Virus record (IMG/VR): IMGVR_UViG_3300031963_000293
Span: 1 to 43,960 of that record
Strand: one strand, 5' to 3'
Length of the DNA: 43,960 nt
Source: a virus
The translations under genes and the position numbers were made by a program. Below the pieces are notes generated by a model. It worked only from the letters and a program-made list of their open reading frames with translations, searched no databases and was not told the DNA's origin. Shown here in pieces: positions 26,138 to 32,386 of the stretch. Position 1 is the stretch's first letter. Each line of letters opens with the position of its first letter.

Positions 26138-26156
26138 GTAGGTGAAGGAGGGCGTT
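26111..26156 (+). promoter_or_regulatory. Inverted repeat enclosing a promoter, RBS in downstream arm
   Basis: Arms 26111-26119 (GACGCCCTC) and 26148-26156 (GAGGGCGTT) pair over 9 bp with one G-U pair. TATTAT is in the loop; AAGGAGG (26145-26151), the ribosome binding site for ATG 26157, enters the downstream arm. The upstream arm overlaps the -35 element. Confidence 0.75.
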
Positions 26157-26396
26157 ATGAATTTAAACCACATTATCGCCGGGGAGAACCAAGATGAAAA
26201 TTGTCCCGCTTCTCCAACCGGCTTAAAAAAGCACAACTGGCTTTCAACAAACGAAATTGAGACAAAGCACGGAGGCGAGGTCTTCGTTCGCTTTATCTGT
26301 AAGCGTTGTAAGAAAACTCACGACCAACTTTTGAGTACTGAAAAGTTCCGTTTGTTTGAACGCGCTATTGAAATGAATAAATTTATGGAGTATTGA
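26157..26396 (+). CDS. Small unassigned protein with a CxxC motif
   Basis: A 79-residue protein with one C-K-R-C pair followed by H (residues about 51-58) and an earlier Cys near residue 15, a possible zinc knuckle. The start is ATG 26157, five bases after AAGGAGG; an upstream in-frame GTG at 26142 lies within the leader. It is the first gene of the sigma70-driven cluster, and its stop overlaps the GroES-like ATG by one base. Function unknown. Confidence 0.65.
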   Translation: MNLNHIIAGENQDENCPASPTGLKKHNWLSTNEIETKHGGEVFVRFICKRCKKTHDQLLSTEKFRLFERAIEMNKFMEY

Positions 26397-26692
26397 TGTC
26401 TTTTATTGAACCACACAACAGACGAATTCTTGTGGAGTTGGAACATAGTTCCCCAGGACAAGAAGAACAACCTTCTCTCATTCTTCTTCCAGAGGACTTC
26501 AAGACCTCAAAAGAAACTTTGCGAGAACACACTATCGCGACAGTTATTCATTGCTCGCACGACTGCGTTCGTAAGTTTGATGCTTTGACGAAAGTTGTCT
26601 TCCCAACTCATCTATTAGAGAAGGTAGAACTTCGTGGTTATGAATATTGTTTTATTCTTGAAAGCCACATTATCGCTGCGTGGGCTGAATAA
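26396..26692 (+). CDS. groES: GroES-like co-chaperonin
   Basis: A 98-residue protein with the GroES beta-barrel layout: NRRILVELE (first strand), a mobile-loop-sized segment near residues 17-32 followed by LILLPEDF, ATVIHCSHDC (central strand), KVVFPTHL and YCFILESHIIA at the end. GroES caps the GroEL ring; T4 supplies gp31 instead. GroEL is encoded at 43227, so the phage appears to bring both partners. Cys residues and the sequence are divergent, so a bacterial-type partner cannot be assumed. ATG 26396 follows GGAG. Confidence 0.7.
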   Translation: MSFIEPHNRRILVELEHSSPGQEEQPSLILLPEDFKTSKETLREHTIATVIHCSHDCVRKFDALTKVVFPTHLLEKVELRGYEYCFILESHIIAAWAE

Positions 26693-26940
26693 TGGCTGAC
26701 GTAGTTGAGCATCCTTCACATTATGGAGGAAAAACCAACACTTATGAAGCGATCAAGGTTATTGAAGCCTGGAATTTAGGTTTTCATCTTGGGAATGTTG
26801 TAAAATACATTTCAAGAGCAGGCAAGAAGCACGACAGAATGTTAGAAGACTTGAAGAAAGCAGCGTGGTATTTACAACGCTACATAGACCATCTAGAAGG
26901 AAAACACAATGAACCCGGAACTACAACAAAAACTGTTTGA
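26692..26940 (+). CDS. DUF3310 protein
   Basis: An 82-residue protein with the DUF3310 signature: HPSHYGG at residues 7-13, EAIKVIEAW, then GNVVKYISRAGKK and a DLKKAAWYLQRYI helix. The family is widespread in phages and often near nucleotide or replication genes; its biochemical role is not established (it is sometimes annotated as a nucleotide kinase, without proof). It overlaps its neighbours at both ends, as in an operon. Confidence 0.85.
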   Translation: MADVVEHPSHYGGKTNTYEAIKVIEAWNLGFHLGNVVKYISRAGKKHDRMLEDLKKAAWYLQRYIDHLEGKHNEPGTTTKTV

Positions 26941-27328
26941 TAAATACCCTAATCTCTTCGTCCAGAAGGATCTTCCCAGAACTCATTCTGCTATGTGCTG
27001 GGGAATTGAAGCCGGTGATGGTTGGTTCAACATTATTGATAGTGTTTGTTCTACCATAGAACACAGCGTGGAACATAGGAAAATGCCTCCCGTTCAGTTT
27101 TCCCAAGTAAAGGAAAAGTACGGTGAGCTTCGCATTTACTTTGACGGCGGTGATGAAAGAACTGACTCTATCATCGATCTTGCCACATCTATTAGCGCCA
27201 GAACTTGCGAATATTGTGGTAATGTTGCCGAAATTAGGACCAAAGGTTGGATCCGAAACGTCTGTTCTACTTGCGATCAAAAGCGCAAAGACAGCCGCCC
27301 TACCCAGTTTGATAGGAGCGAAGGATGA
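26909..27328 (+). CDS. Unassigned protein with C-terminal zinc-ribbon-like cysteines
   Basis: A 139-residue protein. The N-terminal part contains GWFNIIDSVC and KEKYGELRIYFDGGD; the C-terminal part has CEYCGN and CSTCD, two C-x2-C pairs typical of a zinc ribbon. The pattern is common to small phage proteins of unknown role. It starts inside the DUF3310 gene behind AAGGAA and its stop overlaps the next start, so it is translated as part of the cluster. Confidence 0.65.
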   Translation: MNPELQQKLFDKYPNLFVQKDLPRTHSAMCWGIEAGDGWFNIIDSVCSTIEHSVEHRKMPPVQFSQVKEKYGELRIYFDGGDERTDSIIDLATSISARTCEYCGNVAEIRTKGWIRNVCSTCDQKRKDSRPTQFDRSEG

Positions 27329-27753
27329 AAGAAACAGATTTGTTTGACCTTGATGAAATGGGAAAAGAGGTTGTAAATTATTCGTGTTTTGAGTGGCTTC
27401 CAGGAATGCTTTATGTTAAAGTTCCAGAGCATAACGGAGCAACTGGCTACATCAACAGAGTTTGTGATGACCTACAAGCGGGCTTACTAAACAAAAGAAA
27501 GGATGTTTTCCCTGTTCTCAACGACCCAGCAACAATCGGAGTTATTGAGAATAGAATTTTAGCAGAGAAAGGAATTTTTCTTTTCCCTCTTTTCAGTTCA
27601 GCAGACGAATTCTTCCAATGGCCCACACATTACGAACTATTGACGCCAGAAAGTTATGGAATTACACATAACCCAATTCTCAAAACAAAATTTGAAGCAA
27701 TAACCGAAGGACTAAGGCTAATTAATGAACACACCACAACAAAAAACAATTGA
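27325..27753 (+). CDS. Unassigned small protein in the thyX operon
   Basis: A 142-residue soluble protein with no motif I recognise. It carries a WPTHYELLTPESYG segment near residue 99 and a Thr/Asn-rich C-terminus. ATG 27325 has GGAGCGAAGG upstream. The last 29 bases overlap thyX, suggesting translational coupling. Function unknown. Confidence 0.6.
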   Translation: MKETDLFDLDEMGKEVVNYSCFEWLPGMLYVKVPEHNGATGYINRVCDDLQAGLLNKRKDVFPVLNDPATIGVIENRILAEKGIFLFPLFSSADEFFQWPTHYELLTPESYGITHNPILKTKFEAITEGLRLINEHTTTKNN

Positions 27754-28444
27754 ACTCTACGGCGACGGCATTGGTAAGGTAGAATACGTTTCCCACATGG
27801 GAACAGACCTTACAATAGTGAATAGCGCAAGGGTCAGTTTCGGCAAGCATAAGGAGGAGTTAGATGAAAAAGACAGAAAACTCATTCGTTATCTTGTTGA
27901 TCATAAGCACACCTCTACTTTTGAGCATAATGTTGCCACTTTTAGGTTTGTTGTTCCTCTCTTTGTGCGCTCTCAGCATCACAGGCATCGCACATGGTCT
28001 TACAACGAAATTTCACGCCGCTACACGGAAGAAAACCTACGCTTCTACGAACCACAACAGTTCAGGACACAACACAACTCAAACCGACAAGCATCAAACG
28101 TAGATGACCTTGTTGATCCTATGATAATGCTTCCTTACACGGCGGCTGGTCTTCGTGGTCCAGCACACCAAGTAGTAAGGGACTGGCACGAAAAGTCAGT
28201 AAAACTCTACGATAATCTTATTGAAGCCGGTGTTTGCCGCGAGCAAGCAAGAGGCGTCTTACCACAGAACCTTTACACAGAATATTACGGAACTGTAAAC
28301 TTATCTAACCTTCTAAAATTTATTGACCTACGAACTCACGAAGGGGCACAATGGGAAATCCAAAAGGTTGCCGAGGCTTGTTTGGAAATCGCAACTGATC
28401 TTTGGCCGGAAGCGGTCGGAGCATTCAGGAAGAACCGGGAATGA
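27725..28444 (+). CDS. thyX: Flavin-dependent thymidylate synthase
   Basis: A 239-residue enzyme that methylates dUMP to dTMP using FAD, NADPH and methylene-tetrahydrofolate. The ThyX signature RHRTWSYNEISRRY is at residues 87-100, preceded by the FEHNVATFRFVVPLFVRSQ segment. Near the C-terminus, NLLKFIDLRTHEGAQWEIQ provides the substrate-binding Arg region. The length is normal for the family. It uses the dUMP made by the dCMP deaminase and dUTPase in this window. ATG 27725 has AAGG upstream, and the stop overlaps the methyltransferase start (ATGA). Confidence 0.95.
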   Translation: MNTPQQKTIELYGDGIGKVEYVSHMGTDLTIVNSARVSFGKHKEELDEKDRKLIRYLVDHKHTSTFEHNVATFRFVVPLFVRSQHHRHRTWSYNEISRRYTEENLRFYEPQQFRTQHNSNRQASNVDDLVDPMIMLPYTAAGLRGPAHQVVRDWHEKSVKLYDNLIEAGVCREQARGVLPQNLYTEYYGTVNLSNLLKFIDLRTHEGAQWEIQKVAEACLEIATDLWPEAVGAFRKNRE

Positions 28445-29151
28445 ACGAACATTCGCCAACTTGTCCTTGGCACCAAGATTGGCATAGATGCGATTGCGGT
28501 GCTTTTGAAACAGCCGAACATTTAGCGAAAGACATTTCGCAAATGTCCGATAAAGAGGTAGAAGATAATGTTGAAAAGTCTTTTGGAACGAGAATGAGAA
28601 AATACAGAACCATCTATGCTGATCCGCCTTGGAACCAAACAGGCGGCGGTAAGATCAAGAGAGGAGCGGATCGTCATTATCCTCTTCTCAAAGAAAACGA
28701 AATCCTTACCGTAATGAAGAACTTTCTTGATGGTAAAGTTGAGGATGACGCCCACCTTTACATGTGGGTTGCTAACAACCATCTTCCAGAGGCTTTGAGG
28801 ATCATAGAAAATCTTGGTTTCCGCTACATCACCAACATTGTTTGGGCCAAATCAAAGATCGGATTGGGCCAATATTTTAGAGGCCAGCACGAAATCTGCT
28901 TATTTGCTGTAAAGGGAAATGGGTTTGCTTCCAAGAAGAACAATAACTCTCTTTCATCTCTTATCGGTGGAAAGCCAATCTCGGCGCAACGACATAGCAA
29001 GAAGCCAAAAGAAACCTATGATCTAATAGAAGCTAGATCGGATGGTCCTTATTTGGAAATGTTCGCCAGGAACTATCGTCCAAACTGGGATAGTTTTGGA
29101 AATGAAGTTGTTTACAGCCCACCTACACTAAACGAAGGTGAAGAAGAATGA
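28441..29151 (+). CDS. MT-A70-type N6-adenine methyltransferase
   Basis: A 236-residue protein. The catalytic DPPW motif is at 61-64, followed by the AdoMet-fold pattern of the MT-A70 family (LYMWVANNHLPEAL, FRYITNIVWAKSKIGLGQYFRG and PYLEMFARNYRPNWDSFGNE). The N-terminal 30 residues carry a C-x2-H...C-x-C set (CPWHQDWHRCDC), a possible zinc site unusual for the family. Phage members may methylate adenine in phage DNA to evade restriction; this role is inferred. The start is ATG 28441, overlapping thyX. Confidence 0.88.
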   Translation: MNEHSPTCPWHQDWHRCDCGAFETAEHLAKDISQMSDKEVEDNVEKSFGTRMRKYRTIYADPPWNQTGGGKIKRGADRHYPLLKENEILTVMKNFLDGKVEDDAHLYMWVANNHLPEALRIIENLGFRYITNIVWAKSKIGLGQYFRGQHEICLFAVKGNGFASKKNNNSLSSLIGGKPISAQRHSKKPKETYDLIEARSDGPYLEMFARNYRPNWDSFGNEVVYSPPTLNEGEEE

Positions 29152-29261
29152 AAGGAATTTGTGATGCCTGTGGACGCGAAACAGAAGTAAATGTTATAAA
29201 GAACTCAAATTTAGTGGGCATTTCTATTTGTGAAGAATGCTCGCCACCAAACAAGGAATAA
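29148..29261 (+). CDS. Tiny zinc-ribbon protein
   Basis: A 37-residue frame starting at ATG 29148, overlapping the methyltransferase stop. It contains C-D-A-C at residues 5-8 and C-E-E-C at 28-31, the minimal four-cysteine zinc ribbon. The spacing and tight packing between coding neighbours support that it is real. Function unknown. Confidence 0.55.
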   Translation: MKGICDACGRETEVNVIKNSNLVGISICEECSPPNKE

Positions 29262-29264
29262 ACT

Positions 29265-29450
29265 ATGGATAAGAAGAAAGTAATAGAAGAGCTGGAAAAT
29301 GCTTTCTACATCGGTCGCCTTTCCAACAGAGAAAGGCAGATAGAAAATAGCCTTCATTTTACCGCAATGATGCTAAAACTGGAAGAAGGTCTTTATTCTC
29401 TAATAAGGGAAGCGGTCGCAGAACAAAAAGAGGAAAAAGAAGATGAATAA
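29265..29450 (+). CDS. Small unassigned helical protein
   Basis: A 61-residue, highly charged protein predicted to be mostly helical, with an acidic Lys/Glu-rich C-terminus. It overlaps the following membrane-protein gene by eight bases. No family recognised; real-gene status is supported by tight packing in the operon. Confidence 0.5.
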   Translation: MDKKKVIEELENAFYIGRLSNRERQIENSLHFTAMMLKLEEGLYSLIREAVAEQKEEKEDE

Positions 29451-29643
29451 TAACTATTGGATCAAGATTTATGCTTACAACGCTGTCGTCAATTGCCTTT
29501 TAGTGGATTTATTTCTCCTTTACGAAGGATCTTATGTAAATCTGCTACCTATGCTTGGAGCAACCGTGCTAAACATAGGGATCGCAGTTTTATCAACCCA
29601 GCAAGAAATAGAAGATAAAAAGACTAGACACAGAAACGGTTAG
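29443..29643 (+). CDS. Small membrane protein, probably two-pass
   Basis: A 66-residue protein with two hydrophobic stretches, at about residues 10-26 and 31-50 (including LLPMLGATVLNIGIAVL), and a charged, basic C-terminus. The loop between them is short, so a hairpin in the inner membrane is likely. No function can be assigned. Confidence 0.55.
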   Translation: MNNNYWIKIYAYNAVVNCLLVDLFLLYEGSYVNLLPMLGATVLNIGIAVLSTQQEIEDKKTRHRNG

Positions 29644-29653
29644 AGGTTATAAT
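29625..29653 (+). promoter_or_regulatory. Possible sigma70-type promoter
   Basis: TAGACA (29625-29630), a 17-base spacer and a perfect TATAAT (29648-29653), 18 bases before ATG 29671. The -35 differs from TTGACA at one base, and no inverted repeat is seen. Confidence 0.5.
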
Positions 29654-29670
29654 GAATGAGAGGAAAAGAA

Positions 29671-29928
29671 ATGAGTACGAAAGCAACGATTAGTTATGAC
29701 GAAACTTATCACCTTTTTGAAGAATGCTTTGACGACGAACACATTTATCTTGGGATAGAACCCAAGAGTTGGATTTTTGACGGCAAAGAACTAGAACTTG
29801 AAATGACTTTTAACCAATGGAACAAGATTGTTTTAGGTTGGTTGTCCTCACGTTCTTTGTCAGCACAGGACCGAATGCTTTACGAGCAGGCAATCAATAA
29901 GCACACAAGAGATTTGAGTAATGATTAG
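29671..29928 (+). CDS. Unassigned small acidic protein
   Basis: An 85-residue acidic protein beginning MSTKATISYDETYHLFEECF. ATG 29671 is chosen because GAGAGG lies seven bases upstream; the in-frame ATG at 29656 lies ahead of that site. It overlaps the glutaredoxin gene by eight bases. The ISYDETYHLFEE pattern occurs in small phage proteins of unknown role. Confidence 0.55.
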   Translation: MSTKATISYDETYHLFEECFDDEHIYLGIEPKSWIFDGKELELEMTFNQWNKIVLGWLSSRSLSAQDRMLYEQAINKHTRDLSND

Positions 29929-30175
29929 AGTTTTCACAGCAAGTTATTGCCCTTGGTGTAAAAAGGCAGTTGATCTATTGGTTTCGCGGGGCGTTTCCTT
30001 CTCCGTTATTGACGTAACCAACGATGAACAAACAAGATTTTCTATTACAAGCTTATCCGGTTGTAGAACCGTTCCCCAAATTTGGGTTGAAGACAGGTTT
30101 ATCGGTGGCTTCACCGACATTGAGAAGTTAGATAGAGAAGGAACCCTCGCACAAACATTAGGAGTTGAGGAATGA
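29921..30175 (+). CDS. Glutaredoxin
   Basis: An 84-residue protein with the redox motif C10-P-W-C13 after an initial VFTASY strand, the CRTVPQIWV cis-proline loop and the GGFTDIEKLD glutathione-binding end. Glutaredoxins reduce disulfides, including those formed by ribonucleotide reductase in each cycle, so NrdJ in this window is a plausible client, although class II enzymes more often use thioredoxin. Size and motif placement are normal. Confidence 0.9.
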   Translation: MIRVFTASYCPWCKKAVDLLVSRGVSFSVIDVTNDEQTRFSITSLSGCRTVPQIWVEDRFIGGFTDIEKLDREGTLAQTLGVEE

Positions 30176-30327
30176 CGGCAGGACGACGCAACGGTAAAGA
30201 GTATAACCCCACAAAAAAGAAGACCTCTATTGGTAATGGTAAACATTCCAAGTTTAAGAAGAGGGGTTCAGGTGGCTCTGTTCCAAAGGGCTATCGTAAG
30301 CGTTATCGCGGTCAGGGTAAGGGATGA
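30172..30327 (+). CDS. Small, very basic Gly-rich protein
   Basis: A 51-residue protein starting at ATG 30172, overlapping the glutaredoxin stop, and ending in an overlap with the next ATG. About one third of the residues are Lys or Arg, with a single acidic residue, and Gly is frequent. It resembles the flexible nucleic-acid-binding tails of ribosomal proteins. A DNA- or RNA-binding role is likely, but no family is recognised. Confidence 0.55.
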   Translation: MTAGRRNGKEYNPTKKKTSIGNGKHSKFKKRGSGGSVPKGYRKRYRGQGKG

Positions 30328-31172
30328 AACTTGATAGGCACCTTTATAACCACCCAAAAATGGTTGTAGGCGGTTGTCTATCAACTCTCCTTTACGCTTA
30401 TTATAACAACATTCCAGTTTTATTTACAACACCAAAACCACCTTTCATCTTTGATGATGTGGTAATAAGAAGCCCAGAACATTTCGGCTTCCAAACGAAA
30501 GCGAAAGTTCCACAAATTTACTTGTGGGAAAAGCTTATGTTTTTCCTTTCCCTGAAAGGACTTATCTTTGGTTCTGATCTTTTGAGAAGCATTAGAATTG
30601 AAGAAGAAAACACTCTAAAAATAACGACAGAGTTTTCAAGGTTGGCGAAAGTCAACTTTGAGAACCTTTTCGTGTTTGACGCAGAGCAAATAACAGGCTT
30701 GGAAAACCCACCAGAAATAGCCAGTAAGCATCATGTAGTTATTGACTGGTTCAATGTGCGTCAAGGTTCCAAGCACGATAAGACACACTTGCTCTACGAA
30801 GATAGGTTCATAAATGAGGTCTGGTTTTTCAGATCAAAGCGTTCTTCCTATCAAGACAGAAAAGATTGCGTTGCTCGTTCCTTCTTGACCCAAAACCAGA
30901 TCGCAAGCGACAACTACACAGAAACCATCGCCAGGATCAAACTACGAAGGTTGCTGAAAGAAGTAATAGACGTAAAGTTTATTGAGTTGGAACACGCCGG
31001 AAGAGAAGTTTATTACAGTTATAAACCAAAGAAGTCAGAGCAACCAAACATTACTTATCTTTTTGATAGTCCTCAAAAGATAATAGATTTTTACAAAGAA
31101 AGCGAAATAAGGCCAAATAAACATTATGTCCAACTCTTTTCATCTGGCCGGAATAGTTCCAGCCGCTTCTAA
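30324..31172 (+). CDS. Unassigned protein paired with a nucleotidyltransferase-like gene
   Basis: A 282-residue protein. The N-terminal MVVGGCLSTLLYAYYNNIPVLF segment (from residue 13) resembles the opening of a nucleotide-binding Rossmann fold, with a GG-x-L-S loop. The rest is mixed alpha/beta, with many Lys and Arg near the C-terminus. It overlaps the next gene by 47 bases, implying co-translation. I associate this pair with T4-type marine phages, where both are left as hypothetical; I assign no function. Confidence 0.6.
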   Translation: MKLDRHLYNHPKMVVGGCLSTLLYAYYNNIPVLFTTPKPPFIFDDVVIRSPEHFGFQTKAKVPQIYLWEKLMFFLSLKGLIFGSDLLRSIRIEEENTLKITTEFSRLAKVNFENLFVFDAEQITGLENPPEIASKHHVVIDWFNVRQGSKHDKTHLLYEDRFINEVWFFRSKRSSYQDRKDCVARSFLTQNQIASDNYTETIARIKLRRLLKEVIDVKFIELEHAGREVYYSYKPKKSEQPNITYLFDSPQKIIDFYKESEIRPNKHYVQLFSSGRNSSSRF

Positions 31173-32034
31173 ACCAACTGGAATAAGCCTGCCTTGGTCC
31201 GACTGCCTAACGCCCGTAGCACCTAACTACTTTGCTATTGAACACGCTGTTCATCAAGCGGCTTGGGCTGGATGCGAAACTATCTGGGTTGTTTGCGACT
31301 ATGAAGCAACACCACTTATCAGAAAGAGAATGGGTGATTTTACTTATGACCCAACCTCTATTGGAACCAAAAAGTTCTCATTACAACCTGATAAATGGCG
31401 TCGTCTTATCCCTATCTATTATGTCCCGATCCGACCAGAAGAAGACCATAAATCAAAATGTCTTCCTTGGTCCATTATTGAGGGCGCACAAGTAGCAAAT
31501 AGAATTTGTGGTAAAATAAGCCGCTGGACGATGCCTCAAAGGTTTTTCGTCAGTTTCCCCTACGGCATTTACGAAACACAAATAGCAAGGCAGCATAGAA
31601 CTACATTATCCAGCCCTGTTTCTCCTAACGTGTTCTTTACGTTTGAGAGCCGTTCTGCCTTGACGGGCGACCATTTACCGTTTACATTCGGACAAGAAGA
31701 ACTGGAAACCTTCGCTGATAATTTTAGGTTTTATGAAAATTCCATTATCAGCGGTGAGATGTTAGAGGAACGTAAAGACCACTTTACAAACGAAGTCGAT
31801 CTGGCTATACTCTATAACGGAAATAAACCGAAAGTTCAGAACACTTTGGAACTTGATTGGTTTCGCCAGATAGACACTTGGAAAGACTACAAAGCCTATT
31901 TAGGTGATCCTGTTTCGGATCTAATCAAGTTTCCAGGACGAATTTTTATTAGTTATCACGAATGGAACCCAATCGCGGAGGATTTGGAAGATGCCACGGA
32001 AAACGAAAACAACAATCACGACACCGAAGCCTAA
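31126..32034 (+). CDS. Putative sugar-nucleotide / nucleotidyltransferase-like protein
   Basis: A 302-residue protein. The start resembles GT-A-fold nucleotidyltransferases: LAGIVPAASKPTGISLPW near residue 8, then PVAPNYFAIEHAVHQAAWAG and ETIWVVCDYEATPLI. In such enzymes the first loop binds the nucleotide. The usual GxGTR signature is altered to PAASKPTG, so activity is not certain. The C-terminus is acidic and Asn-rich. The start ATG 31126 lies inside the previous gene without a strong RBS, so coupling is likely. Confidence 0.5.
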   Translation: MSNSFHLAGIVPAASKPTGISLPWSDCLTPVAPNYFAIEHAVHQAAWAGCETIWVVCDYEATPLIRKRMGDFTYDPTSIGTKKFSLQPDKWRRLIPIYYVPIRPEEDHKSKCLPWSIIEGAQVANRICGKISRWTMPQRFFVSFPYGIYETQIARQHRTTLSSPVSPNVFFTFESRSALTGDHLPFTFGQEELETFADNFRFYENSIISGEMLEERKDHFTNEVDLAILYNGNKPKVQNTLELDWFRQIDTWKDYKAYLGDPVSDLIKFPGRIFISYHEWNPIAEDLEDATENENNNHDTEA

Positions 32035-32386
32035 AAAGCCGAGGAGTTCAACAACAAACTCTTTTTCTAAAACAAAGACGAAGAAGAGTGAAAGAGGGAT
32101 CGCGATTAGTTATAACCTAATTATCCCAGCCGGTCCTTGCCCTATTGACTTGAAGGGCACTTCAAAGAAGATCGTAAAGAAATGGTGCGATGAAATGGTA
32201 GCCTACTTTGATACACAGAAGCAATATCTCGGTGTTTCAACCCAGGCTTACAAGTACTACGTCCGCTATTATTACAATAGCAACACGCAAGAGTACAAAG
32301 AAATCTGTTCTTACATTGACGAATTCATCCCAGACATTAAGTTAGAAGAACAAACCACAACCACAGAGGAAACCGTTAATGAGTGA
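31991..32386 (+). CDS. Unassigned protein with a basic N-terminal tail
   Basis: A 131-residue protein. The first 35 residues are Lys/Thr/Ser-rich and probably disordered; residues 38-105 form a compact folded part (YNLIIPAGPCPIDLKG, then WCDEMVAYFD); the last 20 are acidic and Thr-rich. ATG 31991 has GGAGG and lies in the end of the preceding gene; the stop overlaps dnaE by eight bases. Function unknown. Position suggests it may act with DnaE. Confidence 0.55.
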   Translation: MPRKTKTTITTPKPKKPRSSTTNSFSKTKTKKSERGIAISYNLIIPAGPCPIDLKGTSKKIVKKWCDEMVAYFDTQKQYLGVSTQAYKYYVRYYYNSNTQEYKEICSYIDEFIPDIKLEEQTTTTEETVNE

